Source: Albifimbria verrucaria (taxonomy: Eukaryota > Ascomycota > Sordariomycetes > Hypocreales > Stachybotryaceae). From it: DNA of 64,000 nt. Below, piece after piece: positions 35,237 through 46,811 of the stretch. The DNA lies in NCBI GenBank assembly GCA_020081605.1, contig JAHREC010000045.1, forward strand, positions 930,001 through 994,000, written 5' to 3'. Positions within the stretch are counted from its first letter, which is position 1; each line of letters starts with the position of its first letter. Under the pieces are notes generated by a model. It worked only from the letters and a program-made list of their open reading frames with translations, was not told where the DNA came from and did no database searches. The position numbers were made by a program, and so were the translations under genes.

Positions 35237-37171
35237 ATGGGCTCTGAACTCGGAATCACGGCCGATACGGCCCACAAAGCCAGACTGGATGCTGTCGGCA
35301 TCTTCTGGATTGCTTTGGCCAGCACTTGGACCGTATTGCTGTTTGGAGGCATGGCATTTCTCTACACCAGACGGCATATGCCCATCCTGAAAATGCGCGG
35401 ACTAGCTCTATCTTTCTGCGCAGTCATCTGCCTCCACCTATACTGGGTTTCGGTCCAGCTAGGCTACGTCGTCGGACCGATCGCGCCAGGAGATCACGAG
35501 TATTGGATTATGGGAACATGGCTGCCCTTCGGAATCGCTCTATTCCATGCGTCCAACAGCCGCTTCCTGCACGTCGCCCAAGCCCAGAAGCGATTTGTGG
35601 AACGCGAAAAATGTCCTAGAGATCGAGAACCCGAGACGTCACTGATTGGCCGCTTCCGACAGCTTGACACCACGGTTAGGATTCTGATATTAATCGGCTG
35701 CGGAATGACCTTTCAGGTAAGTGGTATAATATCCCATCAAGACTTGCCACTGACTTGTGGTAAAGCTTTTATCCACCATCCTGATGTACGTTCTGTCACG
35801 AAAATGGCACAGCTCTTGGGGCATACCTGGTACGGAGGTCCATGGGGAATTCATGGAACAGAAGGTTCAAATGGGTCGCGGATGGGAATGGTAAGTTGGT
35901 GACGCCACGAGGAGACAAGGAATCTAGCGACTAACCTTTCAAGGTGGCCATCTGTCTTCTGGCAATTCTTCTGGGCCTGGGCCGTGGCACCTGTCATTCT
36001 TTGGAAAGCTCGGAAAATCCATGACACTCAGGGATGGAGGTTGCAGACTATCGCGTGCTGCGTGGTCAAGTAAGTTGACGGCAATATCCGTTTCCCAACA
36101 ATGATTCTAACGTGGCCAGCCTCCACGCTACCCCCATGTGGCTTGTCGCGTTGTATGTCCCGGCTATGGAGAAGGTCAATCAATACTTCATTCCTCCTCA
36201 ATGGTATGTGGCTCCTCCAAACTATGCCACCATTCTCTGACACCAAGCAGGATCGCAATATCAATCATGCTCATGGAAATTTTCACAATTTTCCTTCCTT
36301 GCTGGGAAGTACTACGACATCAAACTCTCCAACAAGAGACCCTCGACTCGATCGCTCAATGGGAGTCAAGAAGCGGGCCATGGGCACCGGTGGAAGATCT
36401 CTAAACTCTGCATCAACCATGATGGATTCCCTGATGACGGGATGGAAGTCTATGGACGGATCTATCAAATCCACGTCGGATGAAAGCATCCTAAGCATGG
36501 GGGCGCTAGAGCATGTCCTGGAACGGAACCCAGAGCCGCTATTACAGTTCTCGGCTCTCAGAGACTTCTCTGGAGAGAACATCGCCTTCCTCACGAGTGT
36601 CGCGGAGTGGAAAGCATCAGTCTCTGCAGCGACACAAAAGTCCAAGCAGCATGGTTTGAACTACGATGAGAGCCAGCAAGCACGACTTCGTTTCACCGCG
36701 GCGCTCGAGATCTACACCAAGTATATTAGTGCACGAGATGCCGACTTCCCCATCAACATTTCGTCCCAAACGCTGAAGAGACTGGAGTCTGTATTCGAAG
36801 CGTCTGCGCGGAGAGTGTACGGGGATAGAAGCGAGGTTGACTTGGCCACACCGTTCGATGGCGCCGCTTGCAGAAAGAACTCTGGCTCGATGCAATGCGA
36901 GTCCGAGAAAGGCTTCATAGAGAGTGAAGCATCGACGCGATCGTTGGGTGATGGAAACGACTGCCCTGGTAGGGTTCCAGACGGCTTTGATGAGAAAGTG
37001 TTTGACGAGGCAGAAAAGAGCGTCAAGTATCTGGTTCTCACTAACACATGGCCGAAATTCGTCAAGGAGAGACGGTCTTCAATAGACTCGTCGTCGACGA
37101 TTGAGGCTGGGCACGGAGGCCAACATAGCATTTGGGACAGGCGCAAGTCATCAGCCCACGTGACGCTCTAG
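35237..37171 (+). CDS. seven-transmembrane RGS-domain protein
   Basis: Fungal regulator of G-protein signalling with an N-terminal 7TM module, a membrane GTPase-activating protein for G-alpha. Exons 35237-35716, 35766-35890, 35944-36069, 36120-36203, 36251-37171. Hydrophobic segments: [86 protein letters not shown] and [18 protein letters not shown]. The RGS box follows, [24 protein letters not shown], then [14 protein letters not shown] and the split C-terminal helices [26 protein letters not shown] with an acidic loop between. One A is missing near 36366-36367 at the 7TM/linker junction ([15 protein letters not shown] after repair). RgsC-like proteins of other filamentous fungi have this order. 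It probably tunes nutrient or development signalling. Confidence 0.88.
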
Positions 37172-37939
37172 GTCAGATAATTGAAACCATATACCCAGTA
37201 TATTTATGGCTCCTGTGATCCTGATAAGGGTCGAGTGGCATCGGCAATGTGGTCAGGTTTGCCATGTTGTGTGGTCACAGTCTCGAGCGCACTGCGTCAA
37301 TAATCAGCAATCTGCATGTCAGACTCTTAATAATAGTTGCATATAATACCTACTTAATCAGGCAAGTAGCTTCAAATAAACGAATAGTAAAGTTGACCGC
37401 ACATAGGCCAAGGCGAAGTGTATCTTGTGGAGATGAATGAATTATCCTGCCCCAGAGAAAGACTAACTATATGACTCTTTGATGGTTCTCAATGTGGAAA
37501 TCTTACCATGCGTAGAATCCGCTCCGACACCTTAGGCCGGTGTAATCCGTATAACTCACCAGTTCCGCGGTGGCAAGGAATAGTACAGGCATACAGCTCC
37601 TTGCCGTTAAGGCCAAGGCCGGGGTAGCGCGCATCGGCGCATCGGCGCACATTGTTCAGTAGTCACAAGAAGATGCGGCTACATAGTCAATTCCGAGATC
37701 GGTCGGTACGGTAAGATAATTGGGGCCGCCACCTGTCCCTTGAAGAAGAACTCCACAGAAACGAATGGACCAACCATTGCGTTGCTTTAAGTAGCGTCGA
37801 GGCGGAATTAGGACATTCAGCGCCCTTCAATTGATTGCTCGCAGCCTATCCATCCTCGCAACTACCAGACGGTCGCTTTCTACACACGCCTCACAATACA
37901 GAAAGAAAACTCAGAAAATCTCCGGAACACGTTGGAACA
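37172..37939. other. intergenic spacer
   Basis: 3' flank of the RGS gene and promoter of the acetyltransferase. No supported ORF or repeat. Confidence 0.5.
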
Positions 37940-38473
37940 ATGGCACAAACGCTCACTTTCCGCAAAGCAACCCCAGCAGACGTGCCAGCGCTGCTACCTC
38001 TGATTCGGTCGGCCTATCGTGGTGATTCCAGTCGAGAAGGCTGGACTCACGAAGCCGACCTGGTTGCCGACGAACGCATTGATGAAGAAGGCCTACTTGT
38101 CAAGATCAACGAACCATTTGGCGCAGTCTTGCTGGCGTTTGATGAAGCCGGCACTTTGATCTCCTGCTGCGAGATCCTGAAACGGGATGAAGTCCTGGGC
38201 TATTTCGGCCTTTTCGCCGTAAACCCAAAGCTCCAGGGAGGAGGAATCGGGAAGAAGGTGCTGGCTGCAGCAGAGGCCTACGCAAAGGACACACTAGGGT
38301 TGGCCAAGTTGGAGATGAGCGTTATTTGGACGAGAGAGGAGTTGATCGCCTGGTACATTCGCAGGGGATATGAGAAGACTGCTGAGACGAAGCCTTTTCC
38401 TTACGAGCACTTGGTCAACGGATCGGCGTTGCGGGACGATCTGTACTTCTCGGTTCTGCTCAAGACGTTGTAG
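37940..38473 (+). CDS. GNAT family N-acetyltransferase
   Basis: Acetyl-CoA-dependent N-acetyltransferase, single intact exon of 177 codons. The ATG at 37940 (ACAATGGCA) is preferred because FRKATPADVPALLPLIRSAYRGD is the normal first strand and helix of the fold; an open frame extends upstream to 37835 but that part looks like leader. Motif A is GLFAVNPKLQGGGIGKKVLAAAEAYA with the Q-G-G-G-I-G pyrophosphate loop. Later LEMSVIWTREELIAWYIRRGYEKT is the conserved beta5/alpha4 region, and the end ALRDDLYFSVLLKTL closes the sheet. The acceptor substrate is not evident. One of the few genes here without a frame break. Confidence 0.9.
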   Translation: MAQTLTFRKATPADVPALLPLIRSAYRGDSSREGWTHEADLVADERIDEEGLLVKINEPFGAVLLAFDEAGTLISCCEILKRDEVLGYFGLFAVNPKLQGGGIGKKVLAAAEAYAKDTLGLAKLEMSVIWTREELIAWYIRRGYEKTAETKPFPYEHLVNGSALRDDLYFSVLLKTL

Positions 38474-38713
38474 AGGTATGAAGGGTGAGGCCGGCGATTT
38501 GGTGTTTGGGATACGTTAGAATGGGTGATTACACTAGATGATGCGTCTCTTGTGAGACTGGAACGGGTAGAAGGTCCAGCAATATGAGCAATGCCCCCAA
38601 TATATGATTTTTCCGCAGTCTCAGCATGGACAAGCTTATGTGCAAGGGCCAAAAGATAGGCAACTCGAAGATTGAATTGCCAGGCCACAAAAGAGAGGGA
38701 ACCATCTTAGTCT

Positions 38714-38821
38714 TGGACGAACAGGGAATCGAACCCTGGACCACTCCCAAAGAGTCTTGAAGAGGCGAAGACCTCGTTCAAATCATGCTAAGGGAGTATT
38801 ATACCACTAAACCATTCGCCC
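38714..38821 (-). tRNA. tRNA-Ala (AGC), intron-containing
   Basis: The acceptor arms GGGCGAA and TTCGTCC pair with the G3-U70 wobble typical of alanine tRNAs. The anticodon stem is CTCCC/GGGAG and the loop TTAGCAT gives anticodon AGC. The T arm is CAGGG-TTCGATT-CCCTG. An intron of about 36 nt lies after base 37. First of three copies on the minus strand. Confidence 0.88.
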
Positions 38822-38832
38822 CAAGTGATGGC

Positions 38833-38936
38833 TGGACGAACAGGGAATCGAACCCTGGGCCACTCCCAGAGAGTCAGCTGAGTCTGAGGAGCTCAGCTTA
38901 TGCTAAGGGAGTATTATACCACTAAACCATTCGCCC
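38833..38936 (-). tRNA. tRNA-Ala (AGC), intron-containing
   Basis: Exon sequence nearly identical to the neighbouring copies, G3-U70 present, anticodon AGC, intron of about 32 nt with a different sequence (AAGCTGAGCTCC...). Only 11 bp separate it from the copy at 38714-38821. Confidence 0.88.
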
Positions 38937-38943
38937 TGGATCA

Positions 38944-39052
38944 TGGACAAACGGGGAATCGAACCCCGGACCACTCCCAGAGAAGCGCTGGAGACGAGAC
39001 AGGCTCGTTCAGCTCATGCTAAGGGAGTATTATACCACTAAACCATTCGCCC
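38944..39052 (-). tRNA. tRNA-Ala (AGC), intron-containing
   Basis: Third copy, 7 bp from the previous one. Acceptor GGGCGAA pairs with TTTGTCC (G-U at two positions), anticodon AGC, T arm CGGGG-TTCGATT-CCCCG, intron of about 37 nt. Confidence 0.87.
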
Positions 39053-39502
39053 TGATTTGTTGAGGTCTGGCGGAGGAAATGAGGCTGAAGAACATTGCTA
39101 GTGGATGGGGGCGATTAGGGCAAGCAAATTTTCTCGGAGCGTTGTGGAGCTGAGATTCAGGGTCTCGTGTGGGTTCCTGACTCGAGATGTGTCTTGGAAA
39201 CGAGGGTGGCTGAGCCGGCTACCCTAGACTGCTAACTAAATTGTGAAGATGGAACCAAGACCACATCAGTCAATAGCAGTAAAGGGTATCAAGAGCTTAA
39301 AGAATCGGTGAAGCTCTAGTTATTTATAATTGGTAGTTGGTAGTCTAATCATTTTACAAACGTTCGTCTTGGTTGCTCTGTAACTGCTTTAGTTACGCCG
39401 GTGAACATCTAAACACGTCAATAAACCTAGTTAATTCTCCTACTTGACTTTGAAGATAATGCTCGTACGTACGAGGTGCTCTATTGATCTTCCTAGCGTC
39501 TG
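39053..39502. other. intergenic spacer
   Basis: Upstream flank of the tRNA array and 3' flank of the GFA gene. No supported feature. Confidence 0.5.
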
Positions 39503-40119
39503 CTAGTAAGCTCCGCCTGCATGTGGTCGTTCAAGCCTCGGTGGCTGTCTCCCATCATTCGAAAGGTTGTCTATATACATCATCTTCTTTTCTTCAGTCC
39601 ATTCTCTCAAGTCGAAACCTTCTTGTCCAGGCTCAATCGTGTATCCATTAACACTCAAGTAATGCCCATTCGTCCTACCCTCTTTCCAGCCATCTTTTTG
39701 GGCCTCCACACCTTAGTCTGACTTTTCTGCATTGCTTCATCTCCCGAGGCCAAACCAAGCTCCGCAGAATCCACATCTACAACCTCGCCTTGCCCCATGA
39801 AGATAAAGCACCTCGTCGCACATGTCTTGCAAAAGAGGAAGTGTAACGAGTCTCCACACATATAATCACCGAGTTCCTCCAGTGGGTCTAGAGGTGATAA
39901 CAGCACGAAGTCGTCAGGGGACGAGTTGACACGAACATGGAGGAACCCCGCCTTGTGGCACACGGAACAATTGCACCGGTAAACTACTTGGCCAGACCTC
40001 CACATCCCCAGGTCGACTGGTGCTTGATGATGAGGAAGTGTCAGGAAGACAATGTATCGGATCCTACCGCAATGACAGGAGCCCTTCAAAGGGCGTCTGA
40101 TTGGTCCGTCGTCTGCCAT
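39503..40119 (-). CDS. GFA/CENP-V domain protein
   Basis: Zinc-binding protein of the glutathione-dependent formaldehyde-activating (GFA, CENP-V/Mss4-like) fold. ATG at 40119; upstream in-frame codons exist but the domain starts right after (LKGSCHCGRIRYIV). Zinc motifs: SCHCG, CNCSVCHKAG and FCKTCATRCFIFMG, in the usual order and spacing. The frame stops at 39655 in KKMAGKRVGRMGIT; adding one A to the AAAAA run on the coding strand (TTTTT at 39695-39699) continues as KKDGWKEGRTNGHYLSVNGYTIEPGQEGFDLREW to a TAA at 39503, the normal C-terminal part of fungal GFA proteins. A second, distinct GFA gene is at 52488. Substrates of these fungal proteins are mostly unknown, and enzymatic activity is not assured. 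Confidence 0.87.
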
Positions 40120-41236
40120 ATCAGCTTGAAAGTGCGGTTGGCGATATCCGAGAAAATAAACATTAATAAACAAGGGCCACAACCGATAGGACTAAGATGG
40201 AGCTTGGCCTTATTTATAGTCAGGTTATGTTGCTTAGGTCATTATGCTGTAGCGCCTTACATTGGCTGATATGCAGTCAGCAAATAGGTTATTGCATTTT
40301 AATAAGAGCAAAGAACTTCGCGCTGCCGTGTTACTATGCCTTGAGAGCAATAAAAGTGCAAGCGTTCAACGACTTGCCATTTTCCACACTCAATCATATT
40401 GCACCTCTCAACTCACGAGCAAGAAAGAGGAAGTACAATGCCATATGCCTCCTACTCATCCTCTTGGAAGCCTCCGAGGTCTATAGGCTCCTAGGATAAA
40501 TCAATTTTACGTGTGTATAGATATTGGTTCTAATGAAGTAGCCAACCCTCGTTGCTGCACGCCTTGGCAGATAACGGGAGAGGTGCTTATCAGTCTGAAA
40601 CTTCGTGCAAGGTCGCTCACTAAAGCCAGCACTTTGGATGGCATAACTAACTAGCTACCTAAATAAATGAACTGCCATTAAGAAGAGGGAGATAAGGTAA
40701 ATTTATATATCGTGTTATGGAGGTATCAACCGCTAAGCGCCTGGGTACGAAAGAGCGGAGATACTCGTATGACTGTGTGCCAACTAAATGAGAGCTGGAG
40801 GCTACCAACACTCAATGGAGATATTTTTAATCATCTCTCGTGTACATATGCTATTAGTTGCAGTCTAGTTGTGGTTGACACTGTAAAGAGTCTACAGCCC
40901 TACAAGGGTCGGATTTCCTCTTCCTTTCACAAGAGCTCTTGTCCTACAACTCCTCAAATGACTGGAAATCCAATTGGCTGGATTGCTGGAATTATTTTTC
41001 AAACAGTCAAATCATTCCATACAGATCAGCATATGTTCACCACTCAAGTACAGCTCATCAGTATAATAAGCAGGGTAGAGACAAGACGAGGTTCAGCTTG
41101 GTCAAGCGCCTTCGTGGTTGGAGCTAATGACTAAGAGGGGAGGCATTCATTTGGTGCTAAACAGACTAGGAGTTCCCACATGACAGTTTATCTACATACA
41201 TGCTCACGATACAGGCTGTTTGACACGCAGGATGCA
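40120..41236. other. intergenic region, 1.1 kb
   Basis: AT-rich with a 140-codon plus-strand ORF (40712-41134) lacking motifs and plausible codon use, not called. It includes the promoters of both flanking genes. Confidence 0.45.
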
Positions 41237-43268
41237 ATGCCCTCTGTAAAGCGGCCCTGCGTTCAATGCAAAGGTTTGAGATGAGGTACCCGATAACCCT
41301 GGAACTTCGTGACTAAGCCTGGATGATAGAAAAACACCTGAAATGTAAGCTCCAGATGATCATGTGCCATAGCATTTTCACAGGTCGGTAACCCTTTGCG
41401 CGGTAGGTGATGAACAGCGCCCTCAATGTGGGCGGTGTCAAGATAAATGCTTGCCATGCTCGCGACCTCCCAAAAAGACTGTCTTCCGACATCGCTCCAC
41501 TGCCAGCTTCGATGGGCACCGAGGCAACTTACAGAGCAGTAAAAAATTGCAAGGCGGTAAGCAACTCGAGTCTCTTGTAGGCGCCCCTAGTAACTGGACA
41601 AGGGCGTGACAGCGAGTGCACATCTGCAGGAGTGGAATCACACCGATCCCACCCGGTCGATGTAATCAACCAGACCGAAGGACAAGCTGATGTCGCAAGC
41701 TCACCTGGGAGATCCCTTCTCTGCCTCAACAAGATGTGCAAGCTAAAGAGAGCTCAACCGTGGCGGACAGGAGGGCAGACATGACCTTTGCAGAAATAGT
41801 ACTTGGGGACCGTTTCACCAGACTTCCCGTACGTATAGAGATGCGGCTTCGGAGACAGGCACCCAATCACATGAAGGAGCCCAAGTATAGGAGCTCGACC
41901 TGGCCAGCTTGACACACAGGAGACTGAATCTCGTCACTCTTCTCTGCACAACTTGCAGGATTCCGGCAATCGCTTCCCGCTGCAGGTTGTACAAGAAGCT
42001 TGTCTTCTTCGCTATTTCATTGATGAACTATCACACTGGGTAATGTCTCTTATTATGTATATGATATCGTCCCTGACCTGGTTTTAGTTTGATCTATGTG
42101 ACGAGCACCGGCATTTCCAGTTAATCGTCCCAAGACGAGCACAGGAGCATCCTCATTTACTAAATGCAATATTCGCACTCGCAGCACGGCATCTTAGCCG
42201 TGTCCCACAGTACAAAACTCCACAAGGCATCAGATATCATGGACAATTACTTCCAGATCTTAATGCACACGCTGCAGTAGAGTATATGCTCAAATGCATT
42301 CCAGCTCTGCGTCAGTTTCACGATACAAATGATGATGGCTATCGAGATAGTATTATTGCCACAGCAGTAATCCTTCGCCAGCTTGAGGAAATCGACGACG
42401 AGGAAGATGACAGCTCAGTCGAAGGATCAACACACCTACCTCAAGGCCAAAGGTTGAACTTTTTGCCTATCATAGATGCTGTCTTGAGAAGTCCATCTTC
42501 TCAGATGCAGCTAGAACATCGGAGTTTGATGCAAGCCGCATACTGGATGGCATTGAGACAAGAGATCTATTACTCATTCACTCGAAGGCAACCACCGCAG
42601 TTGATCTTTGCGCTGAATCACTGGTCTACCGCTTCCAAGGTTAACAAGACCGTTATGCACACGGTTCAGGTAGCTAGGTGGCGATGGAGTGATGGATCCA
42701 AAGAAGAGTGGTGTAAGTGAGACCAAGGCTCATCTTATGTGCTTTACCGACTAACAATCTATAGTTAGACTAAGAGAGCAACAGGAACTTGTTGAGAAAG
42801 ATGTCTTGCTTGATTTTCAACCTATCTTTCGCAAGGAGGCAGATAAAGCCAAGGGCGAAATCTTTCCAACAGTCTGGTACGGATCTAACATAGAAGTTAC
42901 AAGTGTCCAGCAAGCTATAATGGCCAAAATGGTACTGATTGCAGATGATCCATTCTTGCAGTAAGTTCTATGCCATTTCCTAATGAAATTGATAAATATT
43001 TATGCTTCCCAGAGACCGAACAACCTCTCGCGCAACTTGGAGGAGGTCAGAGAATGAGGTAAGGCAGCTGATTCTTGAACTTTGTGGCATCGCGCTTTGC
43101 CATCCTGCATCGCCTCCGGCCCTGGTCAACGCAGCAATGGGAGTTCAGCTTTACGGGGATTTTTTCACGGACCAGTATGAGCGGCGTGCTCTCAGAGGTG
43201 TTCTTGAACGGTATGGCGACGCACATGCGTGGCCCGTACAGAAACTTCTTGATAGATTTGCCGATTAA
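41237..43268 (+). CDS. Zn2Cys6 fungal transcription factor, N-terminal half in broken frame
   Basis: The start MPSVKRPCVQCK (ATG 41237) and, after an intron ending CACAG near 41383, LCAVGDEQRPQCGRCQDKCLPC form a cluster of the CX2CX6CX9CX2CX6C type, but the splice phase needs one extra base. From about 41580 to 41960 the readable frame changes at least three times. From about 41930 it is clear: VVQEACLLRYFIDELSHW, intron about 42040-42087, FDLCDEHRHFQLIVPRRAQEHPHLLNAIFALAARHLSRV, YHGQLLPDLN, AVEYMLKCIPALRQFHD, DSIIATAVILRQLEEIDDEEDD, AYWMALRQEIYYSFTR. Later introns at about 42715-42765 and 42962-43012 splice cleanly, and the protein ends HAWPVQKLLDRFAD. This is the ARCA-like fungal regulator type. 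Breaks cluster in the variable linker, so decay cannot be excluded. Confidence 0.75.
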
Positions 43269-43740
43269 GTAGAAATGGATGTGTAGGCAATTCTACAGGT
43301 CAGCTATAAAATGGTTAAGTCTAACATCAGAAACTATGTTTGGTGCCTGGTTCGTGCTGTCGCAAATGTGCGTGATCAAGCGTAAACTTGACATGCTGGG
43401 CATTACACAGCCGTTCAGGCAACAGCACCCAATCTAACGACGATGGCAGATTTTCTGTTAGTTGTCAGCATTAACTCGATATTTGCCCCTAGGATCCCCT
43501 ATTGCTTCCCAAATTGGTAGTAGGACTTATACCTAAAGACCGTCGGTCTTCGGCGGGGTTGTTTAGGGAATGCACCGCTGCAGATTCTAGGACTTGAAAT
43601 AGCATGCACCGCCTCTGCTTACCGACAGGGGAGGGTGAAAACCTATTCAGAAACGTATAAAGTAGAGAACTCTGTCACTGCCGGGGTCTGAGAGTCAATT
43701 TATCTTCAGGTAGTAGACGCCATCAAAATTGACCAGAAAA
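43269..43740. other. intergenic spacer
   Basis: 3' flank of the regulator and promoter of the HET gene. No supported feature. Confidence 0.5.
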
Positions 43741-46700
43741 ATGCCGAAGCTACGCCAGATCATTTACCGTAATATCGAGGATCATCACACAGAGACGATT
43801 TGTGAAACGGTATTTAACCGCCGCAATGGAGGCTCGAAGTATAGCGCAGAGACAGAAGCAATGATTGCTGACTGGTCCGAAATGGCTGGCCGAAAGGGCC
43901 AGAGGGTGATCGATTTACAAAAACAAGTCGCAAATGGAACCTCCGTAGACGCTATGTCAGATGAGGAAATGGAGCGTGTCATAATTCGCCTGCGAACAGC
44001 AACTGAGCCTGACCAAAGGGTAATCAAGCCCGAAATAGCCCAGGCCACTTCCCGAGAACTGGAAGCCTTCAAGAAATATAAGCATCACCAGTTCGTCCGG
44101 CGATGGGGTTTGTTCTCAGATGCCGAAGGGCTAGACGAAGAATGGTTTCTGGCAGACCCACCAATTCTGCCAGAGGGGATGTCGAGTTTCTATGCGAAAT
44201 GTGCAGACACATCGACTTTCGTGTCCTGTTCACGAAACGCGGACTCCCAGGCAATCAGGCGCCAGGTCAATCAGGCATACGAATTTTTGGGCTGTCGAAT
44301 GTGATGGCGAACAGCAGTTGTTCTTTCTGTACACTACTACGCCAAAAAATTGTCCAGGACCATTTGCTTGAATCGCTATCAGAAGAGCAAGTAGAAGATG
44401 GCAGTTTTCAACTAAACATATTGGACGAAGGCCCAACGGCAGCTGTGAGACTCGAAGTGGAACTGGCAGACATTGACAAAGAACGCAATCGACCGAGATT
44501 CGTCATACAAGTGATAGATGAAGAATCCAATGTGCCTCTTCAAGGATTGCACGTATCTCGAGATGTAGCCAATATTGCTAAGCTCAAGGAATGGATTCAT
44601 CAATGCAACGACCTTCATCATTCAACACAGCCAGATGACAAACCTTTCTTGGAACATGAATCGACGGCCCTCCGACTTATAGATGTCGAAGATTACTGCG
44701 TGCGAGTGGTTGAAAACCCCTCTGAATATGCTTGTTTGTCCTACGTCTGGGGCAACGGTAATCAAGTACAATATACAACGCACACGATGGAGATGATGAA
44801 CAAGGCAGATGGCTTGAGGACGCATCAGTCAAGCTACCCCAAACAATTAAAGACGCAATAGAAGTTGTGCAGTCTGTAGGCTTACGCTATATCTGGATAG
44901 ACGCTCTGTGCATTATCCAGGACGACGACAATGATAAGGATGCCATCATCAAGAACATGCATACGATATACGGAAATGCTGCTCTCACAATTATAGCCTC
45001 AACAAACTCGGATCCAATGGAGGGCATTCCAGGTGTGAGCAAGCGTCGTTCTGAAGGGCAAATTACAAGCAAAGTACAAGGCATGACACTTGGCGTTGTT
45101 ATGCAGGACTTTCGAAAAAGGTGCTCTGAAATCGAAAACTCGAAATGGAATTCGCGGGCTTGGACTTTCCAGGAAAGGCTTCTATCACGATGTTCGGTTT
45201 ACTTTACCGAATCTCAAATGTGTTTTGAATGCAGTCATGGCATCATGTTTGAAGACACAGTTCCAGTAAGAGATGTCAATTACAGACCTCTGCCTCTCAA
45301 TGAGCAGACCAAGTTTGCTTCAAGGCTTTATGATCTTTGGACACGCGTATGGGCAGATCCGACACAAGCAAAATACCCAAACAAGGCGTTTGCACTCGGA
45401 GGCACTACGATGGTAATGGTTGCTGAAGATCTCGATGCACCGGATCAGTGCAACCAAGAACCAGCTCCAGTGTATGAGTTTACAGATGCCACTAATGACG
45501 GTGCTATGTACAAACATCTGGGGAGTGGTGGAACGATGTGGGATATGTACAGGCGCAGTGTCAACGCCTACACGAAGCGTGAGATGAGCTGGCAATCAGA
45601 TGCATTGAATGCGTATCTGGGTGTTACTGACCTCATTCGTCAAGGAACCAACACTACCTTCTGGTATGGTATGCCTGAGTTTGCTTTCCATGAGTCACTG
45701 CTGTGGCAGCCTCAAGAACCACTTAAGAGGAGGTTGCAAGCCGGAAAGCCGTTGTTCCCTAGCTGGGCTTGGGCCGCCTGGGAAGGCCATGTGTCCTACC
45801 GAGGTAGAGGGTGGCACAATGCGATCCAATATCCACCCGTCTGTGTATTACGATGGTTTGAGGCTCTAGACCCCAGGAATTTTTCGAGCAGTGGGAAGCA
45901 GCCGAAGAGCATTCAAATGAAGAGGTTGATTCCATGATGCAGCAGCTACGCAACATTAACGCCGTCATGCAAGAATACAACAGCCTCAATCTAATGCATT
46001 GTAATGACAAGCGATTTGGGTGGGAACTACATGTTGACGAGGAACGTAATCAACATATTTACAGTCATGACAAGCAGTTTGGGTGGGAACTGCATGTTGA
46101 CGAGGAACGTAATCAACACATATACAGTCATGACGCATATCCGGGCATCGAATTCAACTACCCGATATGTCTGCCTGGACAACAGATTATTGACCGCCGC
46201 GACAAGGAGGGGTACTGCATATCAAAGGACGGACAGTGGGAGCTCGATTTGTGGACATGGCGGATATACAGCCTGTCCCAGCCTTATCTCAAGACCCGTT
46301 TTTGCAAATCGGTCTTAAGGATGAAGCACGTTCGGCAAATCGTCGCCGACCTTGGCAGCACATCATCTATCATCAAGGATATCGTGCAGGTTTCCTGAGC
46401 TTGAACATTCCCTATGAATCGCTGAACCCAGGCGATGATACTTATACTTTTGTCGCAGTCTCTCGGGATAGTCTGCCGCAGATCGAGGGTCCAGAAATAA
46501 ACTGGAAGTTCTATCGGGAAACCGATCCACGAACAATGCAGCGTGAGATTTTTTTCGAAGAGCTCGAGGCCACGGTCGAAACTTTTCGTAAACCCAAGGA
46601 AACTGCCGTCGCTATCACTCAACCACGTAATGAGAACGGCGATCCATACTGGGACGAGGGCCGCTTCGGGAATGTTTCAATATTTGATGTTTATAACGTG

Positions 46701-46811
46701 CTGCTTCTAAGGACGGTAGAAGGGTTCTCAGAGAGAATTGGAGTTGGAAAGGTAAGCTTTGTGGCATTCAATGATGCGAGTCCAGAGACGCTTCTCCTTA
46801 GGTTACGATGA
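43741..46811 (+). CDS. HET-domain (heterokaryon incompatibility, TOL-like) protein
   Basis: Predicted allorecognition or cell-death protein of about 1,020 residues without introns. The N-terminal 150 residues are charged and helical. A Cys-rich segment follows (FLCEMCRHIDF, NSSCSFCTLL) as in TOL/HET-6 proteins. The HET core is YACLSYVWGNG, KLPQTIKDAIEVV, GLRYIWIDALCIIQDD, AALTIIASTNSDP and WNSRAWTFQERLLSRC. Past the core is a 21-residue unit repeated twice (46006-46131). Frame breaks, all single missing bases: GGGG 44175-44178, near 44814, CCCC 45871-45874, and the TTT near 46247-46249. Each repair gives continuous family-like protein, so I treat it as one gene with sequence errors. HET genes also decay naturally in populations, so a null allele is possible. 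A small CaaX protein follows at 47714. Confidence 0.87.
46006..46131 (+). repeat. 63-bp in-frame tandem duplication inside the HET gene
   Basis: Units 46006-46068 and 46069-46131 each encode 21 residues (DK, R or Q, then FGWELHVDEERNQHIYSH). They differ at a few positions, mostly silent, with one Arg/Gln change. Confidence 0.9.

Noticed and set aside
38714..39052. Reading the tRNA array as tRNA-Leu (UAG) with a long variable arm
   Set aside because: The CTCCC/GGGAG anticodon stem, five-base variable loop and G3-U70 pair fit intron-bearing tRNA-Ala better.
38714..39052. CRISPR-like repeat pattern
   Set aside because: The repeats are tRNA exons; this is a eukaryotic genome.
40712..41134. 140-codon plus-strand ORF
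   Set aside because: No recognisable domain and weak codon use; kept as intergenic.
43741..46811. Five separate small genes at the HET locus
   Set aside because: Adjacent frames join into one family-typical protein with single-base repairs.
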